64,000 nt of DNA from Paracoccaceae bacterium (GTDB lineage Bacteria > Pseudomonadota > Alphaproteobacteria > Rhodobacterales > Rhodobacteraceae): positions 186,001 through 250,000 of the forward strand of contig JAOGIM010000001.1 in NCBI GenBank assembly GCA_028150825.1, given 5' to 3'. A program made the position numbers and the translations under genes. The first letter of the stretch is position 1, and every line of letters begins with the position of its first letter. Under the pieces are notes generated by a model that saw only the letters and a list, made by a program, of their open reading frames with translations, did not search any database and was not told the origin of the DNA. Shown here one piece after another: positions 1 to 8,911 of this stretch.

Positions 1-76
1 GGGAAACATCCCTTGAGAAGGTCTGAAAGCATACAGAATAAGAAAATTAGCCGTATTATATGAAAGACATATATCA

Positions 77-763
77 ATGAGAATAGGCATATTACAGGCA
101 GGACATGGCCCAGATATTTTAATTCAACAGACTGGCGATTACGGTGTATTGTTTGAAAATTTTTTAGGTGGGTATGGCTTTGATTTTGGTATCTACAGCG
201 TCGTCGATATGGAATTTCCAGCTTCGACGCAAGATGCAGATGGTTGGCTAATCACCGGTTCAAAGCACGGTTGCTATGACAACCTACCTTTTATTAATCC
301 TCTGGAAAATTTAATTCGAGATATATGGGCTCAATCTCTCCCATTGGCCGGGGTCTGTTTTGGTCACCAGATCATTGCACAGGCGCTTGGTGGGAAAGTT
401 GAAAAATTCAAAGACGGCTGGTCAGTTGGACTTACTGAATATGATTTTGAAGGGGAAAAAGTGTCATTGAACGCTTGGCACCAGGATCAAGTCATGAGTC
501 TGCCCGATGAAGCCACTGTTACAGGGTCAAGTGATTTTTGCAAAAACGCTTTTTTGATATATGGGGATAAAGTGTTTACTCTTCAAGCTCATCCTGAATT
601 TGACAATGTGTTTGTAAAAGGTCTGATTGAGCATCGCGGCCTTGGGGTTGTACCACCCAAGCTTTTGGACCAGGCGCGGAAGAACCTTGTACAAGACAAT
701 GCCAATTCTGTTATCAGAAGAAAAATCGCAACGCTTTTCCAATCTTCTAAGGTAGACTCATGA
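77..763 (+). CDS. Class I glutamine amidotransferase (GMP-synthase-like GATase1), polyamine operon
   Basis: A 228-residue stand-alone class I glutamine amidotransferase. The nucleophile elbow GVCFGHQ puts the catalytic Cys at about residue 94, and AHPEF supplies the His (172) and Glu (174) of the triad. It is the first gene of a three-gene operon whose next members are a glutamine-synthetase-like ligase and an FAD amine oxidase. This suggests that it hydrolyses a gamma-glutamyl intermediate, as PuuD does in putrescine degradation, but the sequence belongs to the GMP-synthase-like branch and not the PuuD branch. The substrate is inferred from context only. The Shine-Dalgarno before ATG 77 is weak. 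The stop overlaps the next start as ATGA. Confidence 0.8.
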   Translation: MRIGILQAGHGPDILIQQTGDYGVLFENFLGGYGFDFGIYSVVDMEFPASTQDADGWLITGSKHGCYDNLPFINPLENLIRDIWAQSLPLAGVCFGHQIIAQALGGKVEKFKDGWSVGLTEYDFEGEKVSLNAWHQDQVMSLPDEATVTGSSDFCKNAFLIYGDKVFTLQAHPEFDNVFVKGLIEHRGLGVVPPKLLDQARKNLVQDNANSVIRRKIATLFQSSKVDS

Positions 764-2127
764 CACAGTGGCCTAACCTCTACAAAAAGCTTCCAAAAGC
801 GGCAACAGACTATCTTGAGGGAAAAAAACTGGACGAAGTTGAATGCGTGTTGGCTGATCTCCCCGGCATCGCGCGCGGAAAAGCAGTACCAGCAGCCAAA
901 TTTGCCAAGCAAAATTCGTTTTATCTCCCCGAATCAATTTTCTTTCAGACCATTACAGGTGATTGGAGTGCCTCGGATTACGAGCGCGACTTTATAGAGC
1001 GCGATATGACACTCGTGCCTGATTATTCCACAGCCACAGCAGCTCCATGGACGGGGGATTGGACTTTACAGGTCATTCATGATGCTTATGACCGCAAAGG
1101 CGAACCCATTCCGTATGCGCCGAGGAACGTCCTCAAACGCGTTGTTCAGCTGTATAGAGATATGGGGTTAGAGCCAGTTGTTGCTCCAGAAATGGAATTT
1201 TTTCTCGTTGCCCGCAACGTTGACCCAGCACAGTCAATTCAACCAATGATGGGCCGGACAGGCCGGCCGGCAGCGGCGCGGCAAGCCTATTCAATGACAG
1301 CTGTTGATGAATTCGGGCCTGTGATAGATGATATCTATGATTTTGCCGAAGCACAGGGTTTTGAGATCGATGGGATCACACAAGAGGGTGGTGCCGGCCA
1401 ACTCGAAATCAACTTACTGCATGGGGATCCCGTGAAACTGGCTGATGAAGTTTTTTACTTTAAACGTCTGATAAGAGAGGCCGCTCTAAGGCACGATTGC
1501 TTCGCCACATTTATGGCCAAACCGATTGAAAACGAACCGGGTAGTGCCATGCATATCCACCACTCTTTGATAGATATTGAGACAGATAAAAATGCGTTTT
1601 CAGGGCCTCAAGGGGGCGAGACAGACCTCTTTTTCAATTTTATCGCTGGCATGCAGAACCATTTGCCGGCAGCGATAGCATTATTGGCTCCATATGTGAA
1701 TTCCTATCGCCGCTACGTCAAAGACCTTGCGGCGCCAATAAATCTTGAATGGGCTCGCGACAACCGGACCGCCGGTATTCGGATACCAATTTCCGATCCA
1801 GAGGCAAAGAGGGTTGAGAACAGGCTGGCTGGAATGGATTGTAATCCATATCTTGGGATAGCAGCCTCGCTTGCCTGTGGTTACATGGGTATAAAAAGTG
1901 AAATTCGTCCAGCCAAACAACATCGAGGTGATGCATATGAAGGCGAGAAGTCTATTCCACGGGTTATGGGAGAAGCCTTAGGTCATTTTGAGCAAGCCAA
2001 CGATTTACACACCATTCTCGGTGAAGAATTTTGTCGGGTTTATTCGGCTATCAAGCGAGCGGAGTACGATGAATTTCTGCAAGTTATCTCACCATGGGAG
2101 CGGGAACATCTTTTGTTAAACGTATGA
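760..2127 (+). CDS. Glutamine synthetase family protein, probable gamma-glutamylputrescine synthetase (PuuA-like)
   Basis: A 455-residue glutamine-synthetase fold protein. It has the N-terminal beta-grasp region and the ATP/Mg catalytic domain, including the metal/ammonia-site motifs APEMEFF (about 141) and GSAMHIHHS (about 262), and an arginine-rich NRTAGIRIP segment near residue 337. Members of this length beside a PuuB-type oxidase usually ligate glutamate to a polyamine or other amine, not to ammonia. The start ATG overlaps the stop of the amidotransferase (ATGA), and its own stop overlaps the oxidase start in the same way, so the three genes are translationally coupled. The amine substrate (putrescine, spermidine or a monoamine) cannot be read from the sequence. 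Confidence 0.85.
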   Translation: MTQWPNLYKKLPKAATDYLEGKKLDEVECVLADLPGIARGKAVPAAKFAKQNSFYLPESIFFQTITGDWSASDYERDFIERDMTLVPDYSTATAAPWTGDWTLQVIHDAYDRKGEPIPYAPRNVLKRVVQLYRDMGLEPVVAPEMEFFLVARNVDPAQSIQPMMGRTGRPAAARQAYSMTAVDEFGPVIDDIYDFAEAQGFEIDGITQEGGAGQLEINLLHGDPVKLADEVFYFKRLIREAALRHDCFATFMAKPIENEPGSAMHIHHSLIDIETDKNAFSGPQGGETDLFFNFIAGMQNHLPAAIALLAPYVNSYRRYVKDLAAPINLEWARDNRTAGIRIPISDPEAKRVENRLAGMDCNPYLGIAASLACGYMGIKSEIRPAKQHRGDAYEGEKSIPRVMGEALGHFEQANDLHTILGEEFCRVYSAIKRAEYDEFLQVISPWEREHLLLNV

Positions 2128-3428
2128 ATTTACTCTACGCAAATGATAAAAAAGGGCTGTACCCTCAAAGTTGGTATACCGCTACTTGTGATCTATTACC
2201 CGTTTATGATCCGTTATGTGATTCACAAAGGGCAGATATTTGCGTTATTGGAGCAGGGTATACTGGCCTTTCCAGCGCGCTTCATCTTGCAGAGGCCGGG
2301 TATGAAGTTGTTATATTAGAGGCCCAGAGGATTGGCTTTGGAGCATCTGGACGAAATGGTGGGCAAATAGGAACTGGTCAGAGACTCGAGCAAGAATCTT
2401 TGATCAAACTTGCCGGTGCCCAGACTGCAGACTTTCTGTGGGAATTGGCCGAAGAGTCAAAAGCAACGGTAAAATCGCTTATTCAGAAATATAAAATTGA
2501 GTGTTATTTAAAATCGGGTATTGCAGATTTAGGTTTAAATCAGTCTCAGATGAAAGATATGCATCATTATGCAGACTTTCTTGCCGAGCGGTACGGATAT
2601 GACCATATCACTAAGCTTGATAAAGAAGCCGCATATGCCTTGTGTCCTTCTCCAACCTATCACGGGGGATATCTTGATAAGGATGCAGGCCATTTGCATC
2701 CTCTTCGCTATGCCATAGGATTGGCAAAAGCGGCCCTAAATGCTAGTGTTAAGATCTTTGAAAATACCGAAGTCACGTCTTTTGATAAAGGTAAAAAAGT
2801 CAAAGTTCACACAAGTCATGCAACGATAACTTGTGATTATGCAGTGCTGGCCTGCAATGGATATCTAGGTAACCTAGAACCATCAGTTGCCTCGCGTGTC
2901 ATGCCAATCAATAATTTCATCGTAGCCACGGAACCATTAGGTGCAGAAACCGCCAAGGTTTTGACACAGGATGTTGCAATCGCCGACTCAAAATTTGTGA
3001 TCAACTATTTTCGCCTGTCTCATGACGGAAGGCTACTGTTTGGTGGGGGCGAAAATTACAGCTACCGGTTTCCAAACGATATCGCATCAGCGGTTAGGAA
3101 ACCAATGATCGAAATCTTTCCGCATCTTCGCGATATCAGCATCGATTATGCCTGGGGAGGAACTTTGGGCATCACTTTGCGTCGCATGCCCTTTTTTTGC
3201 CAACTTACTCCAAATATATTCAGTGCATCGGGATATTCAGGCCATGGAGTAGCAATGGCAACTTTGGCTGGGAAACTTGTTGCAAAAGCGATTGATGGAG
3301 AAACGACTGGGTTTGACGCATTTAAAAGGGTGCCCTCATTCCCTTTTCCAGGCGGAGCGCCTGCGCGTTATCCACTGCTGGTTTTAGCCATGACTTGGTA
3401 TACTCTCAGAGACCGGCTAGGCTTTTAA
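2124..3428 (+). CDS. FAD-dependent amine oxidase, probable gamma-glutamylputrescine oxidase (PuuB-like)
   Basis: A DAO-family flavoprotein of 434 residues. The N-terminal dinucleotide-binding motif VIGAGYTGL is followed by the FAD ribose-binding acid in VVILEAQ and the ASGRNGGQ loop typical of PuuB/OrdL proteins. The C-terminal SGYSGHGVAMA segment is the second FAD contact. An upstream ATG at 2094 exists, but ATG 2124 is preferred because it overlaps the ligase stop as ATGA and places the N-terminus at family length. It would oxidise the gamma-glutamylated amine to an aldehyde. No dedicated aldehyde dehydrogenase gene lies in the window. Confidence 0.85.
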   Translation: MNLLYANDKKGLYPQSWYTATCDLLPVYDPLCDSQRADICVIGAGYTGLSSALHLAEAGYEVVILEAQRIGFGASGRNGGQIGTGQRLEQESLIKLAGAQTADFLWELAEESKATVKSLIQKYKIECYLKSGIADLGLNQSQMKDMHHYADFLAERYGYDHITKLDKEAAYALCPSPTYHGGYLDKDAGHLHPLRYAIGLAKAALNASVKIFENTEVTSFDKGKKVKVHTSHATITCDYAVLACNGYLGNLEPSVASRVMPINNFIVATEPLGAETAKVLTQDVAIADSKFVINYFRLSHDGRLLFGGGENYSYRFPNDIASAVRKPMIEIFPHLRDISIDYAWGGTLGITLRRMPFFCQLTPNIFSASGYSGHGVAMATLAGKLVAKAIDGETTGFDAFKRVPSFPFPGGAPARYPLLVLAMTWYTLRDRLGF

Positions 3429-3453
3429 AAGTGCAAGCACGAAAACGAAAAAG

Positions 3454-4017
3454 CTACTGTTCCAATTGGTTTAATTTTTCTTGAAGAGCTACAAGCTGTG
3501 ATTTTATCTCGGACAAATCGTCATTGTTATGAGGAGAACATTTTTTTGTCTCCAGCTTTTCGGGTGCTGGGGACTGGCCAGCAAAGCCATGCGACATAGC
3601 TTTAAAAAACGCCTCTTTCTGTGTTGTCATCGCATCTAACCCGGGAACTTGCGCAATGGGTTTCATTTCACCCATATTTTGTAAAAAATCAGTGTTCCCA
3701 GCGCGCATCATATCGAACGACATCGCCAGGAATTCAGGAACGACGCTTGTGGCGTTCGTGGTATAAGATCGCACTAGGTCCATTAAAACGTTGACTGGTA
3801 AAACATTGTCCCCTCGGCTTTCATGGTCTGCAATGATTTGTAGCAAATATTGGCGGGTCAAATCATCACCCGATTTCAGATCAATTATCTGAACCTCGCG
3901 ACCTTCCTGAATAAAGCCTGCTATATCTTCGAGTGTCACATAATCACTTGTTTCGGTGTTATAGAGGCGGCGGCTTGCATACCGCTTTACAAGTAATGGT
4001 TTATCTTCTGACAACAC
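3454..4017 (-). CDS. phaR: Polyhydroxyalkanoate synthesis repressor PhaR
   Basis: The N-terminal PHB/PHA accumulation DNA-binding domain is clear: KRYASRRLYNTETSDYV, then VQIIDLKSGDDLTRQ. It is followed by a PHB-binding region and a polar coiled C-terminus. PhaR represses phasin and often its own gene, and binds nascent polymer. An ATG at 4071 is upstream, but GTG 4017 (or TTG 4014) is favoured because GGAGG sits 5-8 bases before it and the conserved domain starts within ten residues. It lies downstream of a phasin with a premature stop and of a decayed PHA synthase, so its ligand may no longer be made from this locus. Confidence 0.9.
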   Translation of the reverse strand: MLSEDKPLLVKRYASRRLYNTETSDYVTLEDIAGFIQEGREVQIIDLKSGDDLTRQYLLQIIADHESRGDNVLPVNVLMDLVRSYTTNATSVVPEFLAMSFDMMRAGNTDFLQNMGEMKPIAQVPGLDAMTTQKEAFFKAMSHGFAGQSPAPEKLETKKCSPHNNDDLSEIKSQLVALQEKLNQLEQ

Positions 4018-4188
4018 TATTTCCTCCCGAAAATGCAGCACTGCAGAAAACCTTACGCTTTTGCCCCACAAAAAGAAAGAGCGCGCCGCAGCTCACCCTT
4101 TATTCTTCGTAAAGACTGCGACCGGTACAGATTAAAATATCTACTTTACCAAAGCTTTCTTTGCAATCTCTGCAAACGCGGCAATACT

Positions 4189-4473
4189 TTATGCTCCCAC
4201 TACCGCCTGAAGAGATGCAAAATTACTGATAGACTTCACATAATCAGCAGGGTCAGTTTTTACTTGTGCTATTTCGGTAATCTTTATCAAAGTATCGTTT
4301 GTGCACTTTGTCGACATATCTGCATTCATGCGAGCAACCAGTACAGCCATTTCTGCCAAACTTTTGCTAGTTCTATTTCTGCAGCGGAAGACAATTTCAA
4401 AAGCTTTGGTGTCAAACGGCATCGCACCTGTAAAATTTTTGAACATGGCCATCATATCAATAGTACTGGCCAT
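4189..4473 (-). CDS. Phasin family protein, C-terminus cut by an in-frame TAA
   Basis: A 94-residue protein with phasin-like composition. It includes KSLAEMAVLVARMNAD, and helices without cysteine-rich or membrane segments follow a short hydrophobic N-terminus. Phasins coat PHA granules. Directly after the TAA at 4191-4189 the same frame continues for 15 codons (SIAAFAEIAKKALVK) to a TAG at 4143-4141. This tail has the typical phasin ending, so the TAA looks like a recent nonsense change or a sequencing error. The gene is followed by phaR on the same strand and preceded by the phaC remnant, which is the usual pha grouping. Confidence 0.65.
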   Translation of the reverse strand: MASTIDMMAMFKNFTGAMPFDTKAFEIVFRCRNRTSKSLAEMAVLVARMNADMSTKCTNDTLIKITEIAQVKTDPADYVKSISNFASLQAVVGA

Positions 4474-4596
4474 TTTTCTTTACCTCTATCCTTAACATAA
4501 TCGTCGATCTCATATAAAGACCTCGGAATGCCGCGACACAGCACTATGAGTATATTTCTGCGGTGCAGCAATATATTTATATTTAAGAATAACCCT

Positions 4597-5123
4597 TTGC
4601 GATACATATGATACAGGCGCATCACAAATTAGTTCAAAACCTAAGGCACCAACTGGTAAAACATGCTTTGCGTGTCCCAATCACTTTGCGAGCCAATTGT
4701 TCCAAAAGGGCCATCAAATCTCTTTGATAAACTCAACGCCTAATTTCCAATTCACTTTATTCTGGTTCAAATTAAAGTTCAGACAATAGCCATATTTCTT
4801 CTGAACAGGAGGATTAATGATTCCGGCGAAATAACCTGATTGCGATAGAATGAAAGTTTTAGAATAACTTTCCATTTGCTTAATCCCACAAAAGCTATCC
4901 TTCCAAGGCGCGATGTATCCGTTTCACAGCCCACAGCAAACAATGGGGTATAAACATCTGATATCTTCAAAACCTCGTCGAAAATCTCAAATTTACCCGT
5001 GGAAAATTCATTATTTTGACAGAGCCTACGCAGATACTGATGCGTTATAACACCCAGTAGATTAGTGCCATCCTCGTTCCAGAATAGTAAATCAAAGGCA
5101 AGAAGATTGATTTTGGTAAAGTT
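4597..5123 (-). pseudogene. phaC: PHA synthase (class I phaC) C-terminal remnant, frameshifted
   Basis: The minus strand reads FDLLFWNEDGTN near 5096, then KISDVYTPLFAVGCETD to about 4917. There the frame shifts by one base and continues YIAPWKDSF, SQSGYFAGIINPP and KLGVEFIKEI. This is followed by an in-frame TGA (4716-4714), WPFWNNWLAK, a second TGA, and an ending resembling DAPVSYV near 4603. Order and spacing match the last 170 or so residues of class I PhaC (FDLLFWN, EDHIVPW, SGHIAGVINPP, SWWPDW, APGxYV). The lipase box with the catalytic Cys is absent, and the catalytic His of SGHIAG is Tyr here. The TGA codons sit where Trp would be expected, and TGA acts as a normal stop in neighbouring genes. 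The gene is dead. Confidence 0.85.
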
Positions 5124-5272
5124 ACGGATGTTGCTATTAAATTTGGCGCAACAACACTGTTGCCTCTGGTTTTGGAATTTATCAACGCCGGCAGTCAAGA
5201 TTGCATTGTTCATTTATATATTATGTAAAACTGAACTCAGAGAAGAAACGGCCCTAAGATCTTCGGATTGCG

Positions 5273-6172
5273 TCAAACAGTTGTGAGCAACCCTTTTTCA
5301 TTAGCAAGTTCACGCATTCTAAGTTGTAGCTTTTCAAACGCTCTAACTTCGATCTGGCGAATACGCTCACGGCTAACATTGTATTGTTCGCTGAGCTTAT
5401 CAAGGGTCACAACAGTATCAGACAAACGACGTTTGGCCAGCACATCCTGTTCGCGGTCATTGAGTGAGGACATCGCTTCTGACAACAAAACACGACGGGA
5501 TTCGAGCTCATCGCGTGCTTCGTAATCACTGGCCTGATCAGCGTCTTTATCTTCAAGCCAATCTTGCCATTCCATTGAACTATCGCCATCAGCCGTGCCC
5601 ACGATTGCATTTAAGGAGGCATCACCACCAGACAAGCGCCGGTTCATCATGACAACTTCATCTTCAGTAACGCCTAAATCATGCGCAATTTTTGCAACGT
5701 TTTTCGGATGCATGTCACCTTCGTCGAGCGCACCAATTCGTGACTTAGCTTTACGCAGGTTAAAAAATAGCTTTTTCTGAGCGCTGGTTGTGCCCATTTT
5801 GACCAAAGACCAGCTGCGTAAAATATATTCTTGGATGCTCGCCCTAATCCACCACATTGCATAGGTCGCAAGGCGAAAACCCTTTTCGGGATCAAATCTC
5901 TTGACGGCTTTCATCAAACCGACATTGGCCTCAGAGATAACCTCAGCCTGCGGCAAGCCGTAACCGCGATAGCCCATTGCAATCTTAGCTGCTAGTCGCA
6001 AATGAGATGTAACCATTTTATGTGCAGATTCGGTGTCTTGTTCTTCGACCCAGCGTTTGGCTAACATATATTCTTGCTCTGGTTCAAGCATCGGAAATTT
6101 ACGGATTTCCTGCATGTACCTACTTAGACCACTTTCCGGACTTGGGGCAGGTAAACCTGTATAATTGCTCAT
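5273..6172 (-). CDS. rpoH: RNA polymerase heat-shock sigma factor RpoH (sigma-32)
   Basis: A 299-residue group 3 sigma factor. Region 2 (about 55-125) contains NVGLMKAVKRFDP and RLATYAMWWIRASIQEYIL. The RpoH box QKKLFFNLR at about 132-140 separates it from housekeeping sigma factors. Region 4 ends with a helix-turn-helix, VSRERIRQIEVRAFEKLQ. Alphaproteobacteria often have more than one rpoH, so this may be one of several copies. It stands alone on the minus strand, about 130 bases downstream of the pseudouridine synthase gene and upstream of the phaC remnant. Confidence 0.95.
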   Translation of the reverse strand: MSNYTGLPAPSPESGLSRYMQEIRKFPMLEPEQEYMLAKRWVEEQDTESAHKMVTSHLRLAAKIAMGYRGYGLPQAEVISEANVGLMKAVKRFDPEKGFRLATYAMWWIRASIQEYILRSWSLVKMGTTSAQKKLFFNLRKAKSRIGALDEGDMHPKNVAKIAHDLGVTEDEVVMMNRRLSGGDASLNAIVGTADGDSSMEWQDWLEDKDADQASDYEARDELESRRVLLSEAMSSLNDREQDVLAKRRLSDTVVTLDKLSEQYNVSRERIRQIEVRAFEKLQLRMRELANEKGLLTTV

Positions 6173-6299
6173 GTCATACCACTTCTGTGAAAACCTCTAT
6201 TTTTATAATAATCACTTGGCCCTCCAGTTCAAGGGAGAGAAACAAAACTAAATAAAAAGTGGCTAAATTTCACCAAAAAAGGGTTTTTGACTAATTTCG

Positions 6300-7331
6300 T
6301 CAAGTAGAGCCTTGTAAATCAGAAAGTAAATCGTGCATATCTTGGGGAATTTCAACGCTAAATCTAAGATTTTTGCCACTTTCAGGATGCTTAAAGCCAA
6401 GCACAGCTGCGTGTAAGGCCTGCCTGGAAAAGCTCTTGATTGATATAGCTGCTTCTTCGCTGATTGATTTCTTCGCAATTTTTCTATTGCCACCGTAGAC
6501 AGTGTCGCCGATGATACCGTGCCCTATGTGGGCCAAATGTACCCTAATTTGATGCGTCCGTCCAGTTTCAAGCCAGCAATCTACCAAAGATGCAGCTTTT
6601 GCGCTGCCAAAGCTCTTTCGGACTCTGACGCGCGTGATCGCATGCCGTCCCCCTTCAAACAAGACTGCCTGCCGCTGACGATCTGTTTTATGCCGTGCAA
6701 GTTGGGTGGTGACTTTCACAATAGCGCTGGGCTCAAAGCTAACACCACGCAAACCGCCTAATCTTGGTTCACTGACATCGGGATAGCCAAAACATACAGC
6801 CTGATACAGGCGCTCTACACTATGCGCAGAAAATTGCTCGGCCAAGGCATGATGCGCCTTGTCATTTTTCGCAACGACCAGCAGTCCAGTGGTGTCTTTG
6901 TCAATCCGATGTACGATCCCTGGGCGTTTTTCTCCCCCAATTCCAGACAAGTTATCGGCACAGTGATGTAAAAGGGCGTTAACCAACGTACCCGACGGAG
7001 ACCCTGGGGCTGGGTGAACCACCATCCCAGCAGCCTTGTTGACCACAATCAGATGTGCATCCTCATACACCACGTCAAGTGGGATATTTTGGGCCAGCGT
7101 TTCGGTTTCAATTGCGGCCTTCAGCTTGATCTTTACGTTAGCACCGGCGCGTACCTTTGCTTTAGGGTTGGTCGCAATATCACCATTGACTGTGACAGCA
7201 CCTTCCCCGATCAAACGCCCTAGGCGTGTACGGGAAAGATCTTCTGCCACTGGCGCATCCCTAAAAAGAGCTTTATCAAGGCGGTTGGGCGGATTTTCCG
7301 CAATGGTGAAATCTAAATGAGATACAGTCAT
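6300..7331 (-). CDS. RluA/RluD family 23S rRNA pseudouridine synthase
   Basis: It has an N-terminal S4 RNA-binding domain (roughly residues 15-80) and a catalytic domain with the signature HRIDKDTTGLLVVAKN, whose Asp is the nucleophile. GRTHQIRVHLAHIGHGIIGD marks the C-terminal part of the fold. At about 343 residues it fits RluD, which isomerises uridines in helix 69 of 23S rRNA. The ATG at 7331 is chosen because the S4 domain begins shortly after. Upstream extension only adds an arginine/cysteine-rich stretch antisense to the next gene. The start codon shares a CATG tetranucleotide with the divergent gene at 7330. Confidence 0.88.
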   Translation of the reverse strand: MTVSHLDFTIAENPPNRLDKALFRDAPVAEDLSRTRLGRLIGEGAVTVNGDIATNPKAKVRAGANVKIKLKAAIETETLAQNIPLDVVYEDAHLIVVNKAAGMVVHPAPGSPSGTLVNALLHHCADNLSGIGGEKRPGIVHRIDKDTTGLLVVAKNDKAHHALAEQFSAHSVERLYQAVCFGYPDVSEPRLGGLRGVSFEPSAIVKVTTQLARHKTDRQRQAVLFEGGRHAITRVRVRKSFGSAKAASLVDCWLETGRTHQIRVHLAHIGHGIIGDTVYGGNRKIAKKSISEEAAISIKSFSRQALHAAVLGFKHPESGKNLRFSVEIPQDMHDLLSDLQGST

Positions 7332-7635
7332 GCAAGAACCTGATAAGCCAGAACAGAAGGTGCCGCATCTGACGTTTTTGCGGCGGTTGGTTACTCTATT
7401 GACCCTGACAATGATTGGCGGGATCATAATATTGGTTACGCTGATTTTTATTCGCTTTCAAGGCGAAGCTCAGCCTATGTCTCTTCCCAAAAGTATCACC
7501 CTTCCAGATGGCGCGCGCCCAGTGGCCTTTACGCAGACGCGGGAATGGTACGCAATCATCACTGACGACCATCATATTATGGTTTTTGACATAAATGGTG
7601 CTCTGTTTCAGACGATCAAAGTCACAGTACCTTAA
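7330..7635 (+). CDS. Small single-pass membrane protein (DUF6476-like)
   Basis: A 101-residue protein with a charged N-terminus, one strong transmembrane segment at about residues 22-45 (LVTLLTLTMIGGIIILVTLIF) and an extracytoplasmic domain of about 55 residues (LPDGARPVAF, then EWYAIITDDHHIMVFD). Divergence from an rluD-type gene is common for this family in Rhodobacterales, which supports a real gene of unknown function. Its ATG overlaps the ATG of the divergent rluD gene inside CATG, so there is no intergenic space. Any promoter lies within the neighbour's coding sequence, and no convincing Shine-Dalgarno precedes the start. Confidence 0.7.
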   Translation: MQEPDKPEQKVPHLTFLRRLVTLLTLTMIGGIIILVTLIFIRFQGEAQPMSLPKSITLPDGARPVAFTQTREWYAIITDDHHIMVFDINGALFQTIKVTVP

Positions 7636-7670
7636 GCGTTATGAATTCTAGCTCAAAACTTCAGCAGATC

Positions 7671-8579
7671 TTAGGGTGTTAGTGAAGCCTCTAATTCACG
7701 CCATTCGCCTTTGCTCATACCAGATGTTTCCTGAGTAACTTTTTCTCCAGAAATCATCCGCCGCACACAATCCATTGCCATGGATGACATCGTTGCCCCA
7801 CCCAAACGGTAGTCTTCGAAAGCCTGATAGGCAAAGGGCACCCAATCGGCTACAATCTTACACATTTCATCTGCATAGACACGAATTTCGTATTGAGCAT
7901 GGGCATCAGCACGCAAACGAAGAAAATGAAGAAGATTATGCAAATCAACTTTCCAGTACCATTGCGTGTAGATATTCGCTGGCAAGTTCATTCTCGCCAA
8001 TTCCCGTGCCAACCCCTGTTGACTATTGTCAGAGATCATTTCTTCATAATGGTCATAACACCGCATCGCATCATCACGAAGATAGCGTAATACGCGCTCG
8101 GCTTCTTCACCACTCAACGCACTGCCGCGGCCTTGATTATTGATCACCGATTGTGCCGCAAGGGCATCCGGTTCGGGAATGTAAAATTCTCGGTCCAAAA
8201 TTGAATATCGGGCAGAATATTCATTTACGTTGGCAGTCCGGTGCCTGATCCATTGGCGCGCGACAAAAACAGGCAATTTAACATGAAGTTTTATCTCGCA
8301 CATCTCAAAGGGAGTAGAATGCCAGTGCCGCATAAGATAGCGGATGAGACCTTCGTCGTTCTGAACAGACTTGGTCCCTGTGCCATAGCTGACCCTAGCT
8401 GCCTGACAAATTGCAGAATCATCGCCCATATAGTCTATCACTCTCACAAATCCATGGTCCAGCACGGGATAGGCTGTATACAAATGGGTCTCCATGCCCG
8501 CGCTCACAGCGCGGCATGTCTTGTGGACTTGGCTACGCTGCGCCTCAATCTCAGCGGTTTGTTCGGGCGACAGGGGCAT
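7671..8579 (-). CDS. thyX: FAD-dependent thymidylate synthase ThyX
   Basis: About 302 residues carrying the diagnostic ThyX motif RHRTxxxNEYSxRYS at about 112-126, with flanking [19 protein letters not shown] and [16 protein letters not shown]. It methylates dUMP using methylene-tetrahydrofolate and reduced FAD, replacing ThyA. ATG 8579 is preferred over the ATG at 8630 because AAGGA stands 7 bases upstream and the family N-terminus begins there. It converges on the small membrane protein gene at 7635. Confidence 0.95.
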   Translation of the reverse strand: MPLSPEQTAEIEAQRSQVHKTCRAVSAGMETHLYTAYPVLDHGFVRVIDYMGDDSAICQAARVSYGTGTKSVQNDEGLIRYLMRHWHSTPFEMCEIKLHVKLPVFVARQWIRHRTANVNEYSARYSILDREFYIPEPDALAAQSVINNQGRGSALSGEEAERVLRYLRDDAMRCYDHYEEMISDNSQQGLARELARMNLPANIYTQWYWKVDLHNLLHFLRLRADAHAQYEIRVYADEMCKIVADWVPFAYQAFEDYRLGGATMSSMAMDCVRRMISGEKVTQETSGMSKGEWRELEASLTP

Positions 8580-8842
8580 CACAGTATCCTTTTTAGTAAC
8601 CGACTCGTTTTTACTATATATTGATGACAACCAACTTGAAACCGCAACATCAGCGATAAATCTTGTTAATTTTGCACTATTTTTGGCCCTTTAGTCCATC
8701 AATTGAGTAAGTTTGAAATAATTGGATTGATTTCCATCCGAAAGTAGTGAGCGTAATAACGCTATCCTCAGACCACCGAACTTTCGACATTGTAACAGTA
8801 AATGAGGGTCTAAATTATCAATCAGTAGAAGCTTCTTCCAAA

Positions 8843-8872
8843 TTGACATCCTTAAGGATCCAAGATTAGATA
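8843..8872 (+). promoter_or_regulatory. Sigma-70-like promoter upstream of gloA
   Basis: TTGACA at 8843-8848 matches the -35 consensus exactly, and TAGATA at 8867-8872 is an 18-base-spaced -10 candidate. It lies about 40 bases before the gloA start. Confidence 0.45.
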
Positions 8873-8911
8873 AAGTCTCTTCATCAGCACATCAATAATA
8901 TTGGAAACCAA

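Noticed and set aside
4510-5213. TGA codons at Trp positions in the phaC remnant as a sign of recoded TGA
   Set aside because: Neighbouring intact genes end in TGA (763, 2127, 32094), and the remnant also has a frameshift, so decay is the better explanation.
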